From positions 1 to 64,000 of the forward strand of contig NZ_AUBV01000017.1 in the NCBI RefSeq assembly GCF_000429425.1: a DNA stretch of 64,000 nt. The letters are read 5' to 3'. Of the stretch, positions 35,290-45,552 are shown piece by piece. The stretch is from Algoriphagus mannitolivorans DSM 15301 (lineage in GTDB: Bacteria > Bacteroidota > Bacteroidia > Cytophagales > Cyclobacteriaceae). The notes beneath the pieces were generated by a model, which ran no database searches, was not told the origin of the DNA, and saw only the letters and a list, made by a program, of their open reading frames with translations. The first letter of the stretch is position 1. Every line of letters begins with the position of its first letter. The position numbers and the translations under genes are program-made.

Positions 35290-36842
35290 TGTTTACCCAA
35301 AATTTCTTTTAAAGGGATTATCTGAAATGTGATATTGGCGACACTGCTTTCGTAAAGGATGCCCACTTCTTCCTCATTGATCATGGTCAGGCATGAATAG
35401 CCCCATCCCGTGCCCTCATCCAGTAACACATGCATGTCAGAAGGCCAAGAACTCCCATCATTTAAGCTTGCTTTTATCGTAATATTATGGCGTCCTTTTT
35501 CAGTAGCTGGATTGGAAAATAAAAGCATTCCAGACGAATATGGATTGTCAATTAGACTGGCCATACATACCGGCTCTTGTAGTGCGGTTCGGGAAGTAGG
35601 ATGCTCAGTCCAGGTTTTTCCCAAGTCAGAGGTTACAGCAATGGAACGGCTTCCTCCTCGGTTATCTCGCATATTCAGCATCAATTTGCCATCATTAAGT
35701 TCTACGATTTGTGCTTCAGTAGTATTGGATCTGGCTCCCGTGCCTACGTGCCATGTTTGTCCTTTGTCTTTACTGTAAATTAGGGTGCTAAAGGGCATTT
35801 GGTTTTTGTCTTTGTATTGTGCTGGGAAAACCAAAGTCCCGTCCTTGAGAGTGATTCCTTTACCCGGTCCGTTGAAGAATAAATTCCATTCAGGATTTTT
35901 GAGCTGGTCTGTGAGAATTATAGGTTGAGACCAGGTGATCCCATCATCTTCAGATTTGACTACTACAAACTGCCCTGTTTCTTGGGGACTCAACCCTGGT
36001 TTAGAGGAATTCCAAGCCATTTCTCCGGGTTTTCCATGCATCCAAAGTGCCGCCACCCAAATATGACCAGTCTCATGATCCACCAAAATTGCGGGATCAC
36101 CAATTCCATTTTGATCTTCTGGGAGGCCTCCCCAGGTTCCCATATCCATTATGATTTTCATAGGCTCCCAAGTTTGACCACCATCTGTACTTCTGCTCAT
36201 TCCCACATCTATATCTCCCTGTAGATCTCGGCTAGAATTTCTCCGAATATCATAGACGGCTAATAGGGTCCCTTTTGTGCTAGTGACTAAACCGGGAATT
36301 CTGTACGAGTTGACCCCGTCGTCTCCAAAATCCCGAAGAGGCATGGCGACACGATAAGATTGAATTTCTCGATTTTGAGTAAGCGTAATGAGCTCCTTAT
36401 TATCCAGAAATCCCTTGGGCTTTATCGTTAGCCGATCTTTTAGATTGTGATTTGGATCCAATTTGACGGATATATGGACTCGTGACCAATCCTGTGAATG
36501 TCCTTTGGGGAATTCTAAGGAAAACTCCCCTTGCACAGAACTCTTTTGAGCCAATACCACTGACTCATCTTTGGAGATTTTGGCGGAAAGCTGGATTTCC
36601 GCAATAGGCTCCCCGCTTTTGACTTCTAAAATAAGTTTTTGACCTTCCAAATTTTGGGGAGTTTCGAATACTATAGTTCCTATTTGAACCCACTGATTTT
36701 GAGGCAATGGGACAAAAACAGGCTCATATTTCCCAATGCGATTGGGTCGGATCTCCTCTTGGCAATTACCTAATAAAATCGTGGAAAATCCGGTAAATAG
36801 AAGAATGAATAGGTTTTTGATCATGATGAATTGAAGTTTCAT
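35286..36842 (-). CDS. GH33 exo-alpha-sialidase
   Basis: This 518-residue secreted enzyme has an N-terminal lipoprotein-like signal ([17 protein letters not shown]) and a beta-sandwich domain (about 25-165). The six-bladed sialidase propeller opens with the YRIPGLV arginine motif. Asp boxes are visible: [25 protein letters not shown] and NDGSSW. Other sialidase motifs are [39 protein letters not shown] and an arginine in NMRDNRGG. It releases terminal sialic acid from glycoconjugates. The lipobox residue before the cysteine (N) is atypical, so lipidation is uncertain. It lies one base after the mutarotase-symporter gene. Confidence 0.94.
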   Translation of the reverse strand: MKLQFIMIKNLFILLFTGFSTILLGNCQEEIRPNRIGKYEPVFVPLPQNQWVQIGTIVFETPQNLEGQKLILEVKSGEPIAEIQLSAKISKDESVVLAQKSSVQGEFSLEFPKGHSQDWSRVHISVKLDPNHNLKDRLTIKPKGFLDNKELITLTQNREIQSYRVAMPLRDFGDDGVNSYRIPGLVTSTKGTLLAVYDIRRNSSRDLQGDIDVGMSRSTDGGQTWEPMKIIMDMGTWGGLPEDQNGIGDPAILVDHETGHIWVAALWMHGKPGEMAWNSSKPGLSPQETGQFVVVKSEDDGITWSQPIILTDQLKNPEWNLFFNGPGKGITLKDGTLVFPAQYKDKNQMPFSTLIYSKDKGQTWHVGTGARSNTTEAQIVELNDGKLMLNMRDNRGGSRSIAVTSDLGKTWTEHPTSRTALQEPVCMASLIDNPYSSGMLLFSNPATEKGRHNITIKASLNDGSSWPSDMHVLLDEGTGWGYSCLTMINEEEVGILYESSVANITFQIIPLKEILGKQ

Positions 36843-36843
36843 G

Positions 36844-39558
36844 TTATACTGGGAGAGATTTCTTCTTAATGACTTTGGGAGATTTGGATGAAGAAATCAA
36901 GGAATGTATGGTTAGATTTTTTATTTGTGAAGGGGCTGGTGGAAGGAAGAAAGCACTAAACAGCCAAGTGATTGCCATAGCGCTGGCTAATCCCGTTAAG
37001 GCATACAAATGAATGCTTAGACTTGTATGGTATTTTATTAAAATCTGTACTAATGCACTCCCTACAAAGCCAATTAAGGCGCCTTGAGAATTGACCTTTC
37101 TGGAAATAATTCCGATCAAAAATATTCCTCCCAATCCTCCTGCAAACAAGCCTATCAGCATGTTGAACTGATCCCATAAAGATGGGATTCCGAGATTGGC
37201 CATCCATAGAGCTAGCCCGGTTCCCAGAGTTCCAATTAAAATGGTGACAGCTCGGGCAAAATTTAATGGACGAATTGATTTCTGGGTAATTCTCTCCATG
37301 GACTTGTGAAAATCAATAGTGATTACCGTAGCCACAGAATTCATACTGCTATCCAGGCTGGACATTGCAGCCGCAAATACCGCCGCAATCAATAATCCTG
37401 AAACTCCATTGGGTAATTGAGTGACTATATACCAGGGGAAAATACTGTCTGTATTGGGGATTATAGGAGATAATTGCTCAGGTTGATTTTTGTAAAAGAC
37501 ATACAAAGCAGTTCCGATAGAAAAGAAAATCAGGGCAGAAGGAAGGGCCATCCATGCACCCGTTCGAATTCCTTTTGCTGCAGTCATTTCATCTTTTGTA
37601 GTAAGATATCGCTGGATGACTGTTTGGTCACTTCCATACTGGACAAGATTGGAGGCTAATCCTCCAAATAATACTACCCAAATGGCTGTTCCAGTAAAAT
37701 CTAGGTTCCAGTCGAAAATTGTCATTTTCCCGGATTCTAAGACTACACTTTGGAATAGATTCCAGTCCATATTCATGGATAAGCCAAGATATAGTAGGCA
37801 GATAAAAGCTCCTCCCAATAGGATCACTACTTGGACCACGTCTGTCCAAATTACTGCCTCTATACCGCCCAATACTGTATAAAAAATACTTAATACTCCC
37901 ATTAGGAGAATACAAACTTCTACTTCAATTCCTGTGACTACCGCAAGTGCTAAAGAGGGAAGGAGTAAGACAATTCCAAGTCGACCGAGCTGAAGAGCTA
38001 CATAAACCAAGCTTCCCAAAAGTCTGATTTTAGAATCAAATCTCATTTCCAGGTATTCATAGGCCGTGGTTAGATTAAGTCTTCTGAAAAAAGGAAGGAA
38101 CCAAGCTATAATGACCGGGGAAATCATGATAATAGTTAACAGCAGGAAAAACAAAGTCCAATCAGTTGAAAACGTTTTTGCGGGAATAGCCATAAACGTA
38201 ATCGCACTAAGTTGTGTGCCAAATACACTGATTCCAGCTGCCCACCAAGGCACCCTCCCACCTGCTTTGAAATAATCACTTGCGTCGTGCTGCTTACGGG
38301 AAACCCAAATACCTATCAAAACTAAAATGCCCAAGTACCCAATCAGGATTGTGTAATTAAGCGCACCAAATGCTTGATGACTGATTAATTTAAGTTCATA
38401 TATATCGGGGCTGCGGTGCCCCGGTGCAATTTCTCCCGAAATCAACAATGCGGAATTGTCCAGAGTCACTAAGGTTGAATTAACAGGACCTGTAAATGGG
38501 AGGTCTTCTAGTTTTGTCCAAGTATCCGTAACCGTATGATAGGCAAGGACGCTCCTACTAAATCCTTGATGATGGGATAGAATGCTGTCTCTTTTTTGCG
38601 ATAAAGACTCCCATTGAGTGGAAAATTTGGGAGTAGAAACAAGTTGATTCTCCAATTTTTCAAGGGAATTGAAAGGTTCCGGTTCCACCCCCCCAATCAG
38701 CAGTATATGTCCAGAGCCCAAAGGATCAGCAGTAAAGGCCGATAGGTGATACTCAGTGCCATCTCCAGTTTGAATAGGAGATTTTTTGGTCCAGGTTCTA
38801 TGGATGGGGTTATAGCTAAAATTGTCCGAAAAAACCTGACTGCTGCTGGAATCTCCCTTAAATCTTCCCCCAAAAAGAAATATTTTATCAGACTCTCCAT
38901 CGGATTGAACGACTAGTCCAAAATGATTTCGGGGAGGACCTGGCCAAGAAGGGAGAGATTGCCATTTAGAATTCGTGGATTTTAGGTCATAACTAAGGAA
39001 AATTCCTTCACGATTTGAACTCAAGCTTCCTGCTAGGTAAATCACCTCATTGATAATTACCGCTGAGGTATTGGCCATAGGCAAGGGTAGGGGTGGAAGT
39101 GAAGTTATTTCAAGCTGCTTCGTGTCGGGCCGGATACTGATTTTTAAGACATCCGAATGGTCTCCATTTTCATTTTCCCCACCAATAAGAATTAATCCTT
39201 CCTTACTACTAACTGCCGCTCCATAGGCAAGTGGTTTGGGTAATTTATGCTCTCCCAAACTTTCCCATTGAAATTTTCCTCCCACTTTCTTTATCAGAGA
39301 AATATGGTCCCAGTATTTTTTAATGCCACCCTTTGAGGGAGGATTATCTGGAAAATTTGCACCTCCGGCAAGGATGATTATCCCATTGTGTTTTCCGGCA
39401 TACATTCCCGCAAAGCCTTTTTCAAATCCGTCTCCTTTGGCAATTGGGAAACTTGTGACTTTTTCCCAAACCAATGATTCGGTAGAAAAGCCCTCCTGCG
39501 CCTTAACTTGCCCCCCAAATAGAATCCATAAGGCAAAAATTGAAAAGAATTTATTCAC
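36844..39558 (-). CDS. fusion of kelch sialic-acid mutarotase and SSS-family symporter
   Basis: This 904-residue protein has a signal peptide (FSIFALWILFGGQVKAQ). A kelch-repeat propeller lies at about residues 22-395 (YAGKHNGIIILAGGANFPDNPPSKGG, LAYGAAVSSKEGLILIGGEN, NHFGLVVQSD, GHILLIGGVEPEPF), as in cyclically permuted NanM-like mutarotases. A sodium:solute symporter domain of about 13 helices follows from about 402 (DYFKAGGRVPWWAAGISVFGTQ, SLDSSMNSVATV). The propeller would sit in the periplasm and convert released alpha-sialic acid to the beta anomer beside the importer. It is transcribed between nanA and the sialidase. The fusion is continuous with no stop or frameshift. Confidence 0.93.
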   Translation of the reverse strand: MNKFFSIFALWILFGGQVKAQEGFSTESLVWEKVTSFPIAKGDGFEKGFAGMYAGKHNGIIILAGGANFPDNPPSKGGIKKYWDHISLIKKVGGKFQWESLGEHKLPKPLAYGAAVSSKEGLILIGGENENGDHSDVLKISIRPDTKQLEITSLPPLPLPMANTSAVIINEVIYLAGSLSSNREGIFLSYDLKSTNSKWQSLPSWPGPPRNHFGLVVQSDGESDKIFLFGGRFKGDSSSSQVFSDNFSYNPIHRTWTKKSPIQTGDGTEYHLSAFTADPLGSGHILLIGGVEPEPFNSLEKLENQLVSTPKFSTQWESLSQKRDSILSHHQGFSRSVLAYHTVTDTWTKLEDLPFTGPVNSTLVTLDNSALLISGEIAPGHRSPDIYELKLISHQAFGALNYTILIGYLGILVLIGIWVSRKQHDASDYFKAGGRVPWWAAGISVFGTQLSAITFMAIPAKTFSTDWTLFFLLLTIIMISPVIIAWFLPFFRRLNLTTAYEYLEMRFDSKIRLLGSLVYVALQLGRLGIVLLLPSLALAVVTGIEVEVCILLMGVLSIFYTVLGGIEAVIWTDVVQVVILLGGAFICLLYLGLSMNMDWNLFQSVVLESGKMTIFDWNLDFTGTAIWVVLFGGLASNLVQYGSDQTVIQRYLTTKDEMTAAKGIRTGAWMALPSALIFFSIGTALYVFYKNQPEQLSPIIPNTDSIFPWYIVTQLPNGVSGLLIAAVFAAAMSSLDSSMNSVATVITIDFHKSMERITQKSIRPLNFARAVTILIGTLGTGLALWMANLGIPSLWDQFNMLIGLFAGGLGGIFLIGIISRKVNSQGALIGFVGSALVQILIKYHTSLSIHLYALTGLASAMAITWLFSAFFLPPAPSQIKNLTIHSLISSSKSPKVIKKKSLPV

Positions 39559-39585
39559 TTATTGTCTGGTTATTTTGGGTGAAAC

Positions 39586-40515
39586 TTATTGCTTATGATA
39601 AGGCTGCATGCAGAATTCAAAAAAATTGCACCTTTCTAACTCTTGCAGAAGTTCTGCTTTCTTTTTCTGGGAAATTGAATTTCCGGGAGATCTGAAGTTA
39701 CCACATTCAATGCCCAATTGGCTTAGAATTGCCTTTCCAGTGACCGCCCCTCCGAATTTGGGATAAAGAGAAATAACGTCGATAGATTTTTCCTGTAGTG
39801 CCAATGCTTTGTCCAAATTTCCTTGCTGAAATTCATGGATAAGTTGATAATACAATGGGGCGGCATAGTTGTAGGTACTGCCAACACCACCTACGGCTCC
39901 CATAGCCAGTCCAGCCAGTAGCATTTCATCCCAACCCCATAAAATGTCAAATTTTCCATTTTTATACCTCAGGCATTGATTGAATTCCATTAAATCCGTG
40001 TGGGTGTATTTGATTCCGGCAAAGTTGGAAATAGATTCACCGGCAGATTCCAACAAGGGGAGCATCGGCAGATCCACTTGAGAAAGCAAAGGGATATGGT
40101 AATAATAGAATGCTAATTCAGGGGCAGCTTCAGCAATCGGTTTGAAAAATTCTGTAAGGGACTCCACCGAATTAGGCTTGATATAATAGGGAGCATTGAC
40201 AGATATTCCGTACAACCCTTTTTCCTGGCAATAACTAGCCAGCTCTTTCCCTTCTTTTTGGGAGGTTCCGGCGACCATGGCTATGATCTTGAATTCCTCA
40301 GAATTGAAAGGAGCCCAGGCATCGATTAACTCCTTTTTTTCAGCGAATGTAAGGGAGGCTCCTTCACCTGTTGTCCCATTAATAAATGCGCCTTTTATAT
40401 GATTAGCTTTTAATAGCCAAGCATAATCCTGAATTTGGGAAAGATCTAAGTTTCCTTGACTATTTATAGGAGTGAAAGTGGCTGCTATTAGGCCGTTTAT
40501 TTTTTGAAATTTCAT
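39586..40515 (-). CDS. nanA: N-acetylneuraminate lyase
   Basis: This 309-residue class I aldolase has the substrate loop INGTTGEGASLT, active-site tyrosine in YYYHIPLLS and Schiff-base lysine K169 in FAGIKYTHTDL. It cleaves Neu5Ac to ManNAc and pyruvate. Placement upstream of the mutarotase-symporter, sialidase and AGE epimerase genes makes the sialic acid assignment firmer than sequence alone. I chose ATG 40515 (MKFQKINGLIAATFTP). A longer in-frame start at 40590 would include the hairpin region. Confidence 0.93.
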   Translation of the reverse strand: MKFQKINGLIAATFTPINSQGNLDLSQIQDYAWLLKANHIKGAFINGTTGEGASLTFAEKKELIDAWAPFNSEEFKIIAMVAGTSQKEGKELASYCQEKGLYGISVNAPYYIKPNSVESLTEFFKPIAEAAPELAFYYYHIPLLSQVDLPMLPLLESAGESISNFAGIKYTHTDLMEFNQCLRYKNGKFDILWGWDEMLLAGLAMGAVGGVGSTYNYAAPLYYQLIHEFQQGNLDKALALQEKSIDVISLYPKFGGAVTGKAILSQLGIECGNFRSPGNSISQKKKAELLQELERCNFFEFCMQPYHKQ

Positions 40516-40541
40516 GGTTTGAGAGTAGTTGAGAATCAAGG

Positions 40542-40569
40542 AAAAAGGAACCGGCGAAAACACCGGCTC
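40542..40569 (-). terminator. terminator-like hairpin between susD and nanA
   Basis: Read leftward, GAGCCGGTG (40569-40561) pairs with CGCCGGTTC (40556-40548) around a four-base loop, followed by CCTTTTT. This looks like an intrinsic terminator, yet nanA starts only 27 bases later on the same strand. It may act as partial attenuation that keeps SusC/SusD mRNA higher than the enzyme genes. Confidence 0.7.
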
Positions 40570-40620
40570 ATTTTCAATCTTGAAACCCAATCAATTAAAC
40601 TATTTACCTTTAACTTTACC

Positions 40621-42117
40621 TTAATTACCGTACCCGGGGTTTTGGGTGATTTTAGAATTTAGACTGATTGTTCCTAAGGAAATCGGCCATAGTTCAAGAT
40701 GTTTTTGGCTGACTCGATTCTGGAGAGATGGCACTTTCTCAAAAGCTTTTTCAAATCGAACTAAATCCCACCATCTTTTTCCTTCAAAGCACAATTCCAG
40801 CAACCGTTCCTGTAGGATGGCTTCGTCATTTTGTGCTTTTGTTCCCGATACAAACCGGAATTCGTTGAAATCGGCCCCGTAAGCCCTTTGCCGAACTTGG
40901 TTGATTTCAGTACTTGGGTCTTGCCCTAATGCATTTTTCGCTTCAGCAATCAACAGTAGCAGATCTGCATATCTGTAGATTATCACATCATCGATAAATC
41001 TCCTTCCGGAAGGATCTACAAATCCGCGATATTTCATTACGACCGATCCATAATAAGAGGGATTCCCTTGAGAATCCGGGATATTAATCTCGACGAATGA
41101 GGCATTCTTTCTTTTGTCTTTTTCATGAAATGCTGAGCGGACAATCTTGGACGGAGCCATTCGGTTTAGTCCCCCTCCCTGTCCAATGAGCGCTTTTGCT
41201 AGAGTACTGATCTTGGAAGGGATCTCATCATCCCGGATGTACAGTGTGCTGTTGTAATTGGCTCCTGATTCTAGGTCCAGAAATCTGACCGCAAATAGGA
41301 TTTCAGAGTTGCCTTTGTTGTTGTATCGGAAGATTTTGTCAAAGTCACTCTGCAAAGCCAAACCCGGAGCAGAAGCAGCCTCTGTTAAGGCTTTTAAAGC
41401 TGCCGTCAAATCCGCCTGTCCGCCGTTAAGTTTTTTTCCTGTCCATAGATAAACTTCTCCTTTAAGCATTTGGGCTGCAGGTTTGGACCAAAAGGCCTTT
41501 CCCTGTGCTAAATTGTTATTTGGATACAACTCCAATGCTTGGTCTAAATCTGATTTGATCAGAGAAAAAACCTCTTCAACCGAAGATCTTGGTTTAAATG
41601 TAGTCTTTGCATCATATCCTTCGGTCGGATCCGTGACGATTGGCACTCCCCCCCAAGTTTTTGCCATAAGGAAATAGATATAGGCCCTCATGGTATAGGC
41701 TTGAGCAAGCATTTTATTTTTATTGGATGGGTTGCTAAAAGAGATACCCGGTACATACTTGATGATCAAATTGGCATCGTGCACTACGGTGTACAATCTG
41801 AGCCAGTTTGGTCCTGCAAAATTGGGGTCAAGGGTATTTTCAAAATATCGCTCTCGGCCTTCTGATGCCTGTAGCCCGTAGGTTAAGGTTTCACTTCTGC
41901 TTTCTCCCCAAAAAAACAGATTGTTGGAAGCCTCGTCACGGAATCTGACATACATTCCACTCAAGGCCCCGTTGGCATTGTCTTCGCTAACCCAAAATCC
42001 GGCAGTGGTAATACTGCTCACTGGAGTGAGTTCTAATTGATCTGTACAGCTGTTGGAAAAGGAAAGTGCTCCTAATAGGACGCTGTAAAGCCCTAATTTT
42101 TTTATTGCTAGTTTCAT
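40621..42117 (-). CDS. SusD/RagB-family lipoprotein of the sialoglycan locus
   Basis: This 498-residue protein has a lipoprotein signal (VLLGALSFSNSC, then TDQLELTPVS). SusD features are NANGALSGMYVRFRDEA, MRAYIYFLMAKTWGGVPIV, a RYADLLLLIAEAKNALG helix and the C-terminal ERLLELCFEGKRWWDLVRF with the LNSKITQNPGY ending. It would bind sialylated glycans at the cell surface for the SusC channel encoded 15 bases upstream. The glycan preference is inferred from neighbours. Confidence 0.95.
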   Translation of the reverse strand: MKLAIKKLGLYSVLLGALSFSNSCTDQLELTPVSSITTAGFWVSEDNANGALSGMYVRFRDEASNNLFFWGESRSETLTYGLQASEGRERYFENTLDPNFAGPNWLRLYTVVHDANLIIKYVPGISFSNPSNKNKMLAQAYTMRAYIYFLMAKTWGGVPIVTDPTEGYDAKTTFKPRSSVEEVFSLIKSDLDQALELYPNNNLAQGKAFWSKPAAQMLKGEVYLWTGKKLNGGQADLTAALKALTEAASAPGLALQSDFDKIFRYNNKGNSEILFAVRFLDLESGANYNSTLYIRDDEIPSKISTLAKALIGQGGGLNRMAPSKIVRSAFHEKDKRKNASFVEINIPDSQGNPSYYGSVVMKYRGFVDPSGRRFIDDVIIYRYADLLLLIAEAKNALGQDPSTEINQVRQRAYGADFNEFRFVSGTKAQNDEAILQERLLELCFEGKRWWDLVRFEKAFEKVPSLQNRVSQKHLELWPISLGTISLNSKITQNPGYGN

Positions 42118-42132
42118 GGCTTTCGGTTTGGT

Positions 42133-45100
42133 TTAGAAATTGACATTAATACCCAAAAGGAAACTTCTTGGTATTGGATACCTACCAGAATCGGTTCCTC
42201 CTTCTTCTGGATTCAACCCTGTATATTGGGTGAAATAGTGGAGATTGCTTCCCGTGAAGTATGCCCGCACAGAGGGGATTTTTAGAGGGCGGAGAATACT
42301 TTGGGGAAGATTGTAGGCCAAAGTCACTTCTCTTAAGGCTAAATAGTCTCCTTTTTCGTAAAAAAATGTACTTCCCCGGAAGGAGTTATTCTGGGCTAGC
42401 TGGTCTGCCCACATGTAACGGGGATATGCCGTTTGGTCGCCCTGGTTTTGCCAGGATAGGGTAGTTTCCTTTAATATTCCGATATCCCCCTGAAATTGAC
42501 CGTTAAATCTGGCTCTGGTTTCATGGTAAATTGTATGTCCTAATGCAAAATCAGTACGGACTGTCAGGCTTAGACGTTTATAAGTAAAGGTGTTGTGGAA
42601 TCCACCTGTGAACTTGGGGAAAACATTTCCTGCGTACACTCGATCTCTGCTATCGATAGTGTCGTTTTTATCCAAATCAGCCCAATTGACATCTCCACCA
42701 AACTTCTTTTTGTTATTTCCCGGAACCAACAAGTCCAATGGAGCTTTGCTGGCTTCTTCGTCAGTTGCAAAGACATTCAAATATTGATAAGCGAACATTT
42801 CACCTAATCTTCCGCCCTCTTGTAGCCCCCCTTTCCAAACATACTGTCCAATTCTAGGATCGAAGACCAATACACCTCCGATTCTGTTATTTTCGTTGGC
42901 GTTTTCTGGAAGTTCCAAAATGGTGTTTAGGTTTTTAGCAGCCACAACAGAAGTGTTCCAGGCAAAATCATTCTTTTGAATAATTGTGGCATTTACTTCC
43001 AACTCTAATCCCCTGTTTCTCAAGGATCCCAAATTGGTCAGGATAGAAGAAAATCCAGTGGACTGGGGTAGTTCTAAATTTGTTAAGAGATCATCAGTGA
43101 TTCTGTCGTAATAATCAAAAACAAGGGTGACTCTGTTGTCGAATAGCCCCATATCTATTCCCAAATCAAATGTTTTTGATCTTTCCCACCGTAGATTCTG
43201 GTTAGCCATTCGGTTATTCATAATGGCGGCTCCATCATTATATCTTGAGCCAACCGAATACAACCCTTGTGCATGAAAATCTGAAAGGTTGCCTATATTT
43301 CCATTGACTCCGTAGCTTGCTCTGAGCTTCAAGGAAGAAATTTGTTTAGGAGATGCAGACCAGAAATCTTCTTTGTGGAGATTCCACCCAGCCGATACTC
43401 CCGGGAAAAATCCCCATTTATTATTTGCCCCAAGATTAGAAGCTCCATCTTGCCTTGCAGATGCAGAGAAAAGATACTTCTTGTCAAAATCATAGTTTAT
43501 TCTCCCAAAGAATCCTATTATCCTTTGTTGAGAATGGGATGAGGATACTGCCGTAGGCTCTGCTGAAGCATTTAGGGTTGGGATAAGATCTGAGGCTGCG
43601 CCTCTACCAGAGGCTGAGGCTGAATAATTTTGACGATCATAATAAGATCCGCCGACTTTTCCCTGAATGTTGTGGAGACCAATGGATTTGGTATAAGTAA
43701 ATACTCCGTCAAATTGTCTCTGCCAATAAAGAGAATTGCTGAAAGAAGCTGCTCTGGAATCAATAAATTGGGTAGGGGTATTATAAAATGACTTTTGGAA
43801 ATCATTCACTGTCCCCTGTACAAAGTACAAAGAGGCTATGGGTTCGAAGGTCAAATTTGGAAGCAATTCCCAATTCCCTCCTGCAGATAGAGTAACTCGA
43901 TTTGTGGCATTGAAAGCGGTGGATCTATTCAAATGGTATAGTGGATTTCCCATACTTCTGTTTTGCCCGGTTGCAAGGGATCCGTCCTCATACCTAAACT
44001 TTGCCGTTGGCGGCAATCCCAGAGCTCTTTGAAAAAGTTCATTTTCACTAAAAACCTGAGTGTTGGAAGAATTGGTAAAGTTTAATCTCCCATACACTGA
44101 GAGTTTGTTGTTTACCTCAATATCCCCATTCATCCTGACCGTAAATCGTTTAAAGTCGGTGTTGATGGCAACTCCTTCACTGTTTAGGTAACCAATCCCC
44201 ATGTCAAATCTTGCTTTTTCAGAACCACCACTTACTTGGATATAGTGGTTTTGTGAATTAGCCTGGCGGAATAGGATATCTTGCCAGTTTACTTCATCAA
44301 AAATGATTGTTTTGGAAGGATCCACAGGATCTGGCATAGATTGCCATCCTTCATTGAGTTTATACTCGTTTTGTGGTGTTAAATATTGCGGGGTAAATGC
44401 AGTATTGTTTGTCAGATTGTTTCCTATTCCAAATCCGTTTGCCTGATTCAATCGGAACAACTGTCCGGGGTTTTTTTCGGCCAAACGCATAATTCCGGTT
44501 CGGTTGAAATAGATATAATCCCGGGCTGAAGCCATGTCGTATTGGTTCCACATTTCAGAGATTCCAAAGTTGTACCTGTAGGAAACAGATGTTTTCCCAG
44601 CTTTTCCGGTTTTAGTGGTGATGATGACAACTCCGTTAGAACCTCTCGCTCCGTAAATAGCCGTAGCTGCCGCATCTTTTAATACTTGAAATGTTTCGAT
44701 ATCATCTGGATTGATGTCGTTCATTTGGGTTCTGATAACCCCATCGATAATATAAAGAGGTTCAGCGCCATTGGGATTGTTAATGGAAGTCCCCCCTCTG
44801 ACAATTACTCTTGGAGCGGACCCCGGCTGACCACTGGTGGTCTGAACCCGAACTCCTGATACTGTACCCTGCAATGCAGAAGCAGCATTGGCAAAAGGTA
44901 TATTTTCCAATACCCTTTGATCCACTTTGGATACTGAGGAAGTGAGAGTTTCCCTTGATTGTTCCCCATATCCAATGACCAAAACCTCATTTAGGTTTTG
45001 GGAATCCATTTGAAGAGCAATATCAAGTTTTGATTGTGCCGTGACTTGAATTTCTTTGGAGGTATATCCTATATAACTGAATCTAAGTCTGGCACCCGGA

Positions 45101-45309
45101 GCTATCCGGATAGAATAGGCTCCATCCAAATCCGTTACCGTCCCGGTTGTGGTCCCTATTATCAATACGTTTACACCTGGGAGACCTTCTCCCGTGCTTG
45201 AATCTGTTACCTTACCGCTTACTTCTAGATCTCCTTGAGCATATCCTATTTGGAAGATCAAAGAGAACAGAAGAAGCAGTAAGACGCGTTGAAAGTCAAT
45301 GTACTTCAT
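42133..45309 (-). CDS. SusC/RagA-family TonB-dependent receptor of the sialoglycan locus
   Basis: This protein of about 1058 residues has a signal peptide (VLLLLLFSLIFQIGYAQ). A carboxypeptidase-like domain (VSGKVTDSSTGEGLPGVNVLIIG) is followed by the plug (VIGYGEQSRETLTSSVSKVD, then PLYIIDGVI and AIYGARGSNGVVIITTK). The barrel ends in FLLGINVNF. Unlike the SusC at 7253 it has no STN domain, which fits control by the divergent HTCS instead of a sigma/anti-sigma pair. ATG 45309 gives a compact signal peptide; an upstream in-frame ATG at 45348 is possible. Confidence 0.95.
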   Translation of the reverse strand: MKYIDFQRVLLLLLFSLIFQIGYAQGDLEVSGKVTDSSTGEGLPGVNVLIIGTTTGTVTDLDGAYSIRIAPGARLRFSYIGYTSKEIQVTAQSKLDIALQMDSQNLNEVLVIGYGEQSRETLTSSVSKVDQRVLENIPFANAASALQGTVSGVRVQTTSGQPGSAPRVIVRGGTSINNPNGAEPLYIIDGVIRTQMNDINPDDIETFQVLKDAAATAIYGARGSNGVVIITTKTGKAGKTSVSYRYNFGISEMWNQYDMASARDYIYFNRTGIMRLAEKNPGQLFRLNQANGFGIGNNLTNNTAFTPQYLTPQNEYKLNEGWQSMPDPVDPSKTIIFDEVNWQDILFRQANSQNHYIQVSGGSEKARFDMGIGYLNSEGVAINTDFKRFTVRMNGDIEVNNKLSVYGRLNFTNSSNTQVFSENELFQRALGLPPTAKFRYEDGSLATGQNRSMGNPLYHLNRSTAFNATNRVTLSAGGNWELLPNLTFEPIASLYFVQGTVNDFQKSFYNTPTQFIDSRAASFSNSLYWQRQFDGVFTYTKSIGLHNIQGKVGGSYYDRQNYSASASGRGAASDLIPTLNASAEPTAVSSSHSQQRIIGFFGRINYDFDKKYLFSASARQDGASNLGANNKWGFFPGVSAGWNLHKEDFWSASPKQISSLKLRASYGVNGNIGNLSDFHAQGLYSVGSRYNDGAAIMNNRMANQNLRWERSKTFDLGIDMGLFDNRVTLVFDYYDRITDDLLTNLELPQSTGFSSILTNLGSLRNRGLELEVNATIIQKNDFAWNTSVVAAKNLNTILELPENANENNRIGGVLVFDPRIGQYVWKGGLQEGGRLGEMFAYQYLNVFATDEEASKAPLDLLVPGNNKKKFGGDVNWADLDKNDTIDSRDRVYAGNVFPKFTGGFHNTFTYKRLSLTVRTDFALGHTIYHETRARFNGQFQGDIGILKETTLSWQNQGDQTAYPRYMWADQLAQNNSFRGSTFFYEKGDYLALREVTLAYNLPQSILRPLKIPSVRAYFTGSNLHYFTQYTGLNPEEGGTDSGRYPIPRSFLLGINVNF

Positions 45310-45552
45310 GCTGTGTTTGTTTGAGTTTATTGTAATTGATGATTTCATCTTGGTTTTGACCTTACCTTTGTAAAGGCAAAAAACCTGTTCAAACCTACCG
45401 GGTTGGACAAAAAATCATGGTAGTAAATCGTCCCGAAAAAGTAGTGTTACCGTCTGGGAAGGAGGAAAATCGTCCTTTTTTAAGGGGGTATTAGTCCGTA
45501 GGTGGTGAGGTAGGTGGGTAATAATGATGAAATGCCTTTTACCTTTGAGTAA
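45310..45552. promoter_or_regulatory. divergent control region between SusC and HTCS genes
   Basis: This 243-base gap must hold both promoters. TACCTTTG (the Bacteroidota -7 form TAnnTTTG) occurs rightward at 45363-45370 and again at 45540-45547, the second only five bases before the HTCS start. Around both copies the sequence is similar (TTACCTTTGTAAAG and TTACCTTTGAGTAAA), so they may instead be operator half-sites. No well-spaced -33 TTTG was found for either. Confidence 0.4.
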
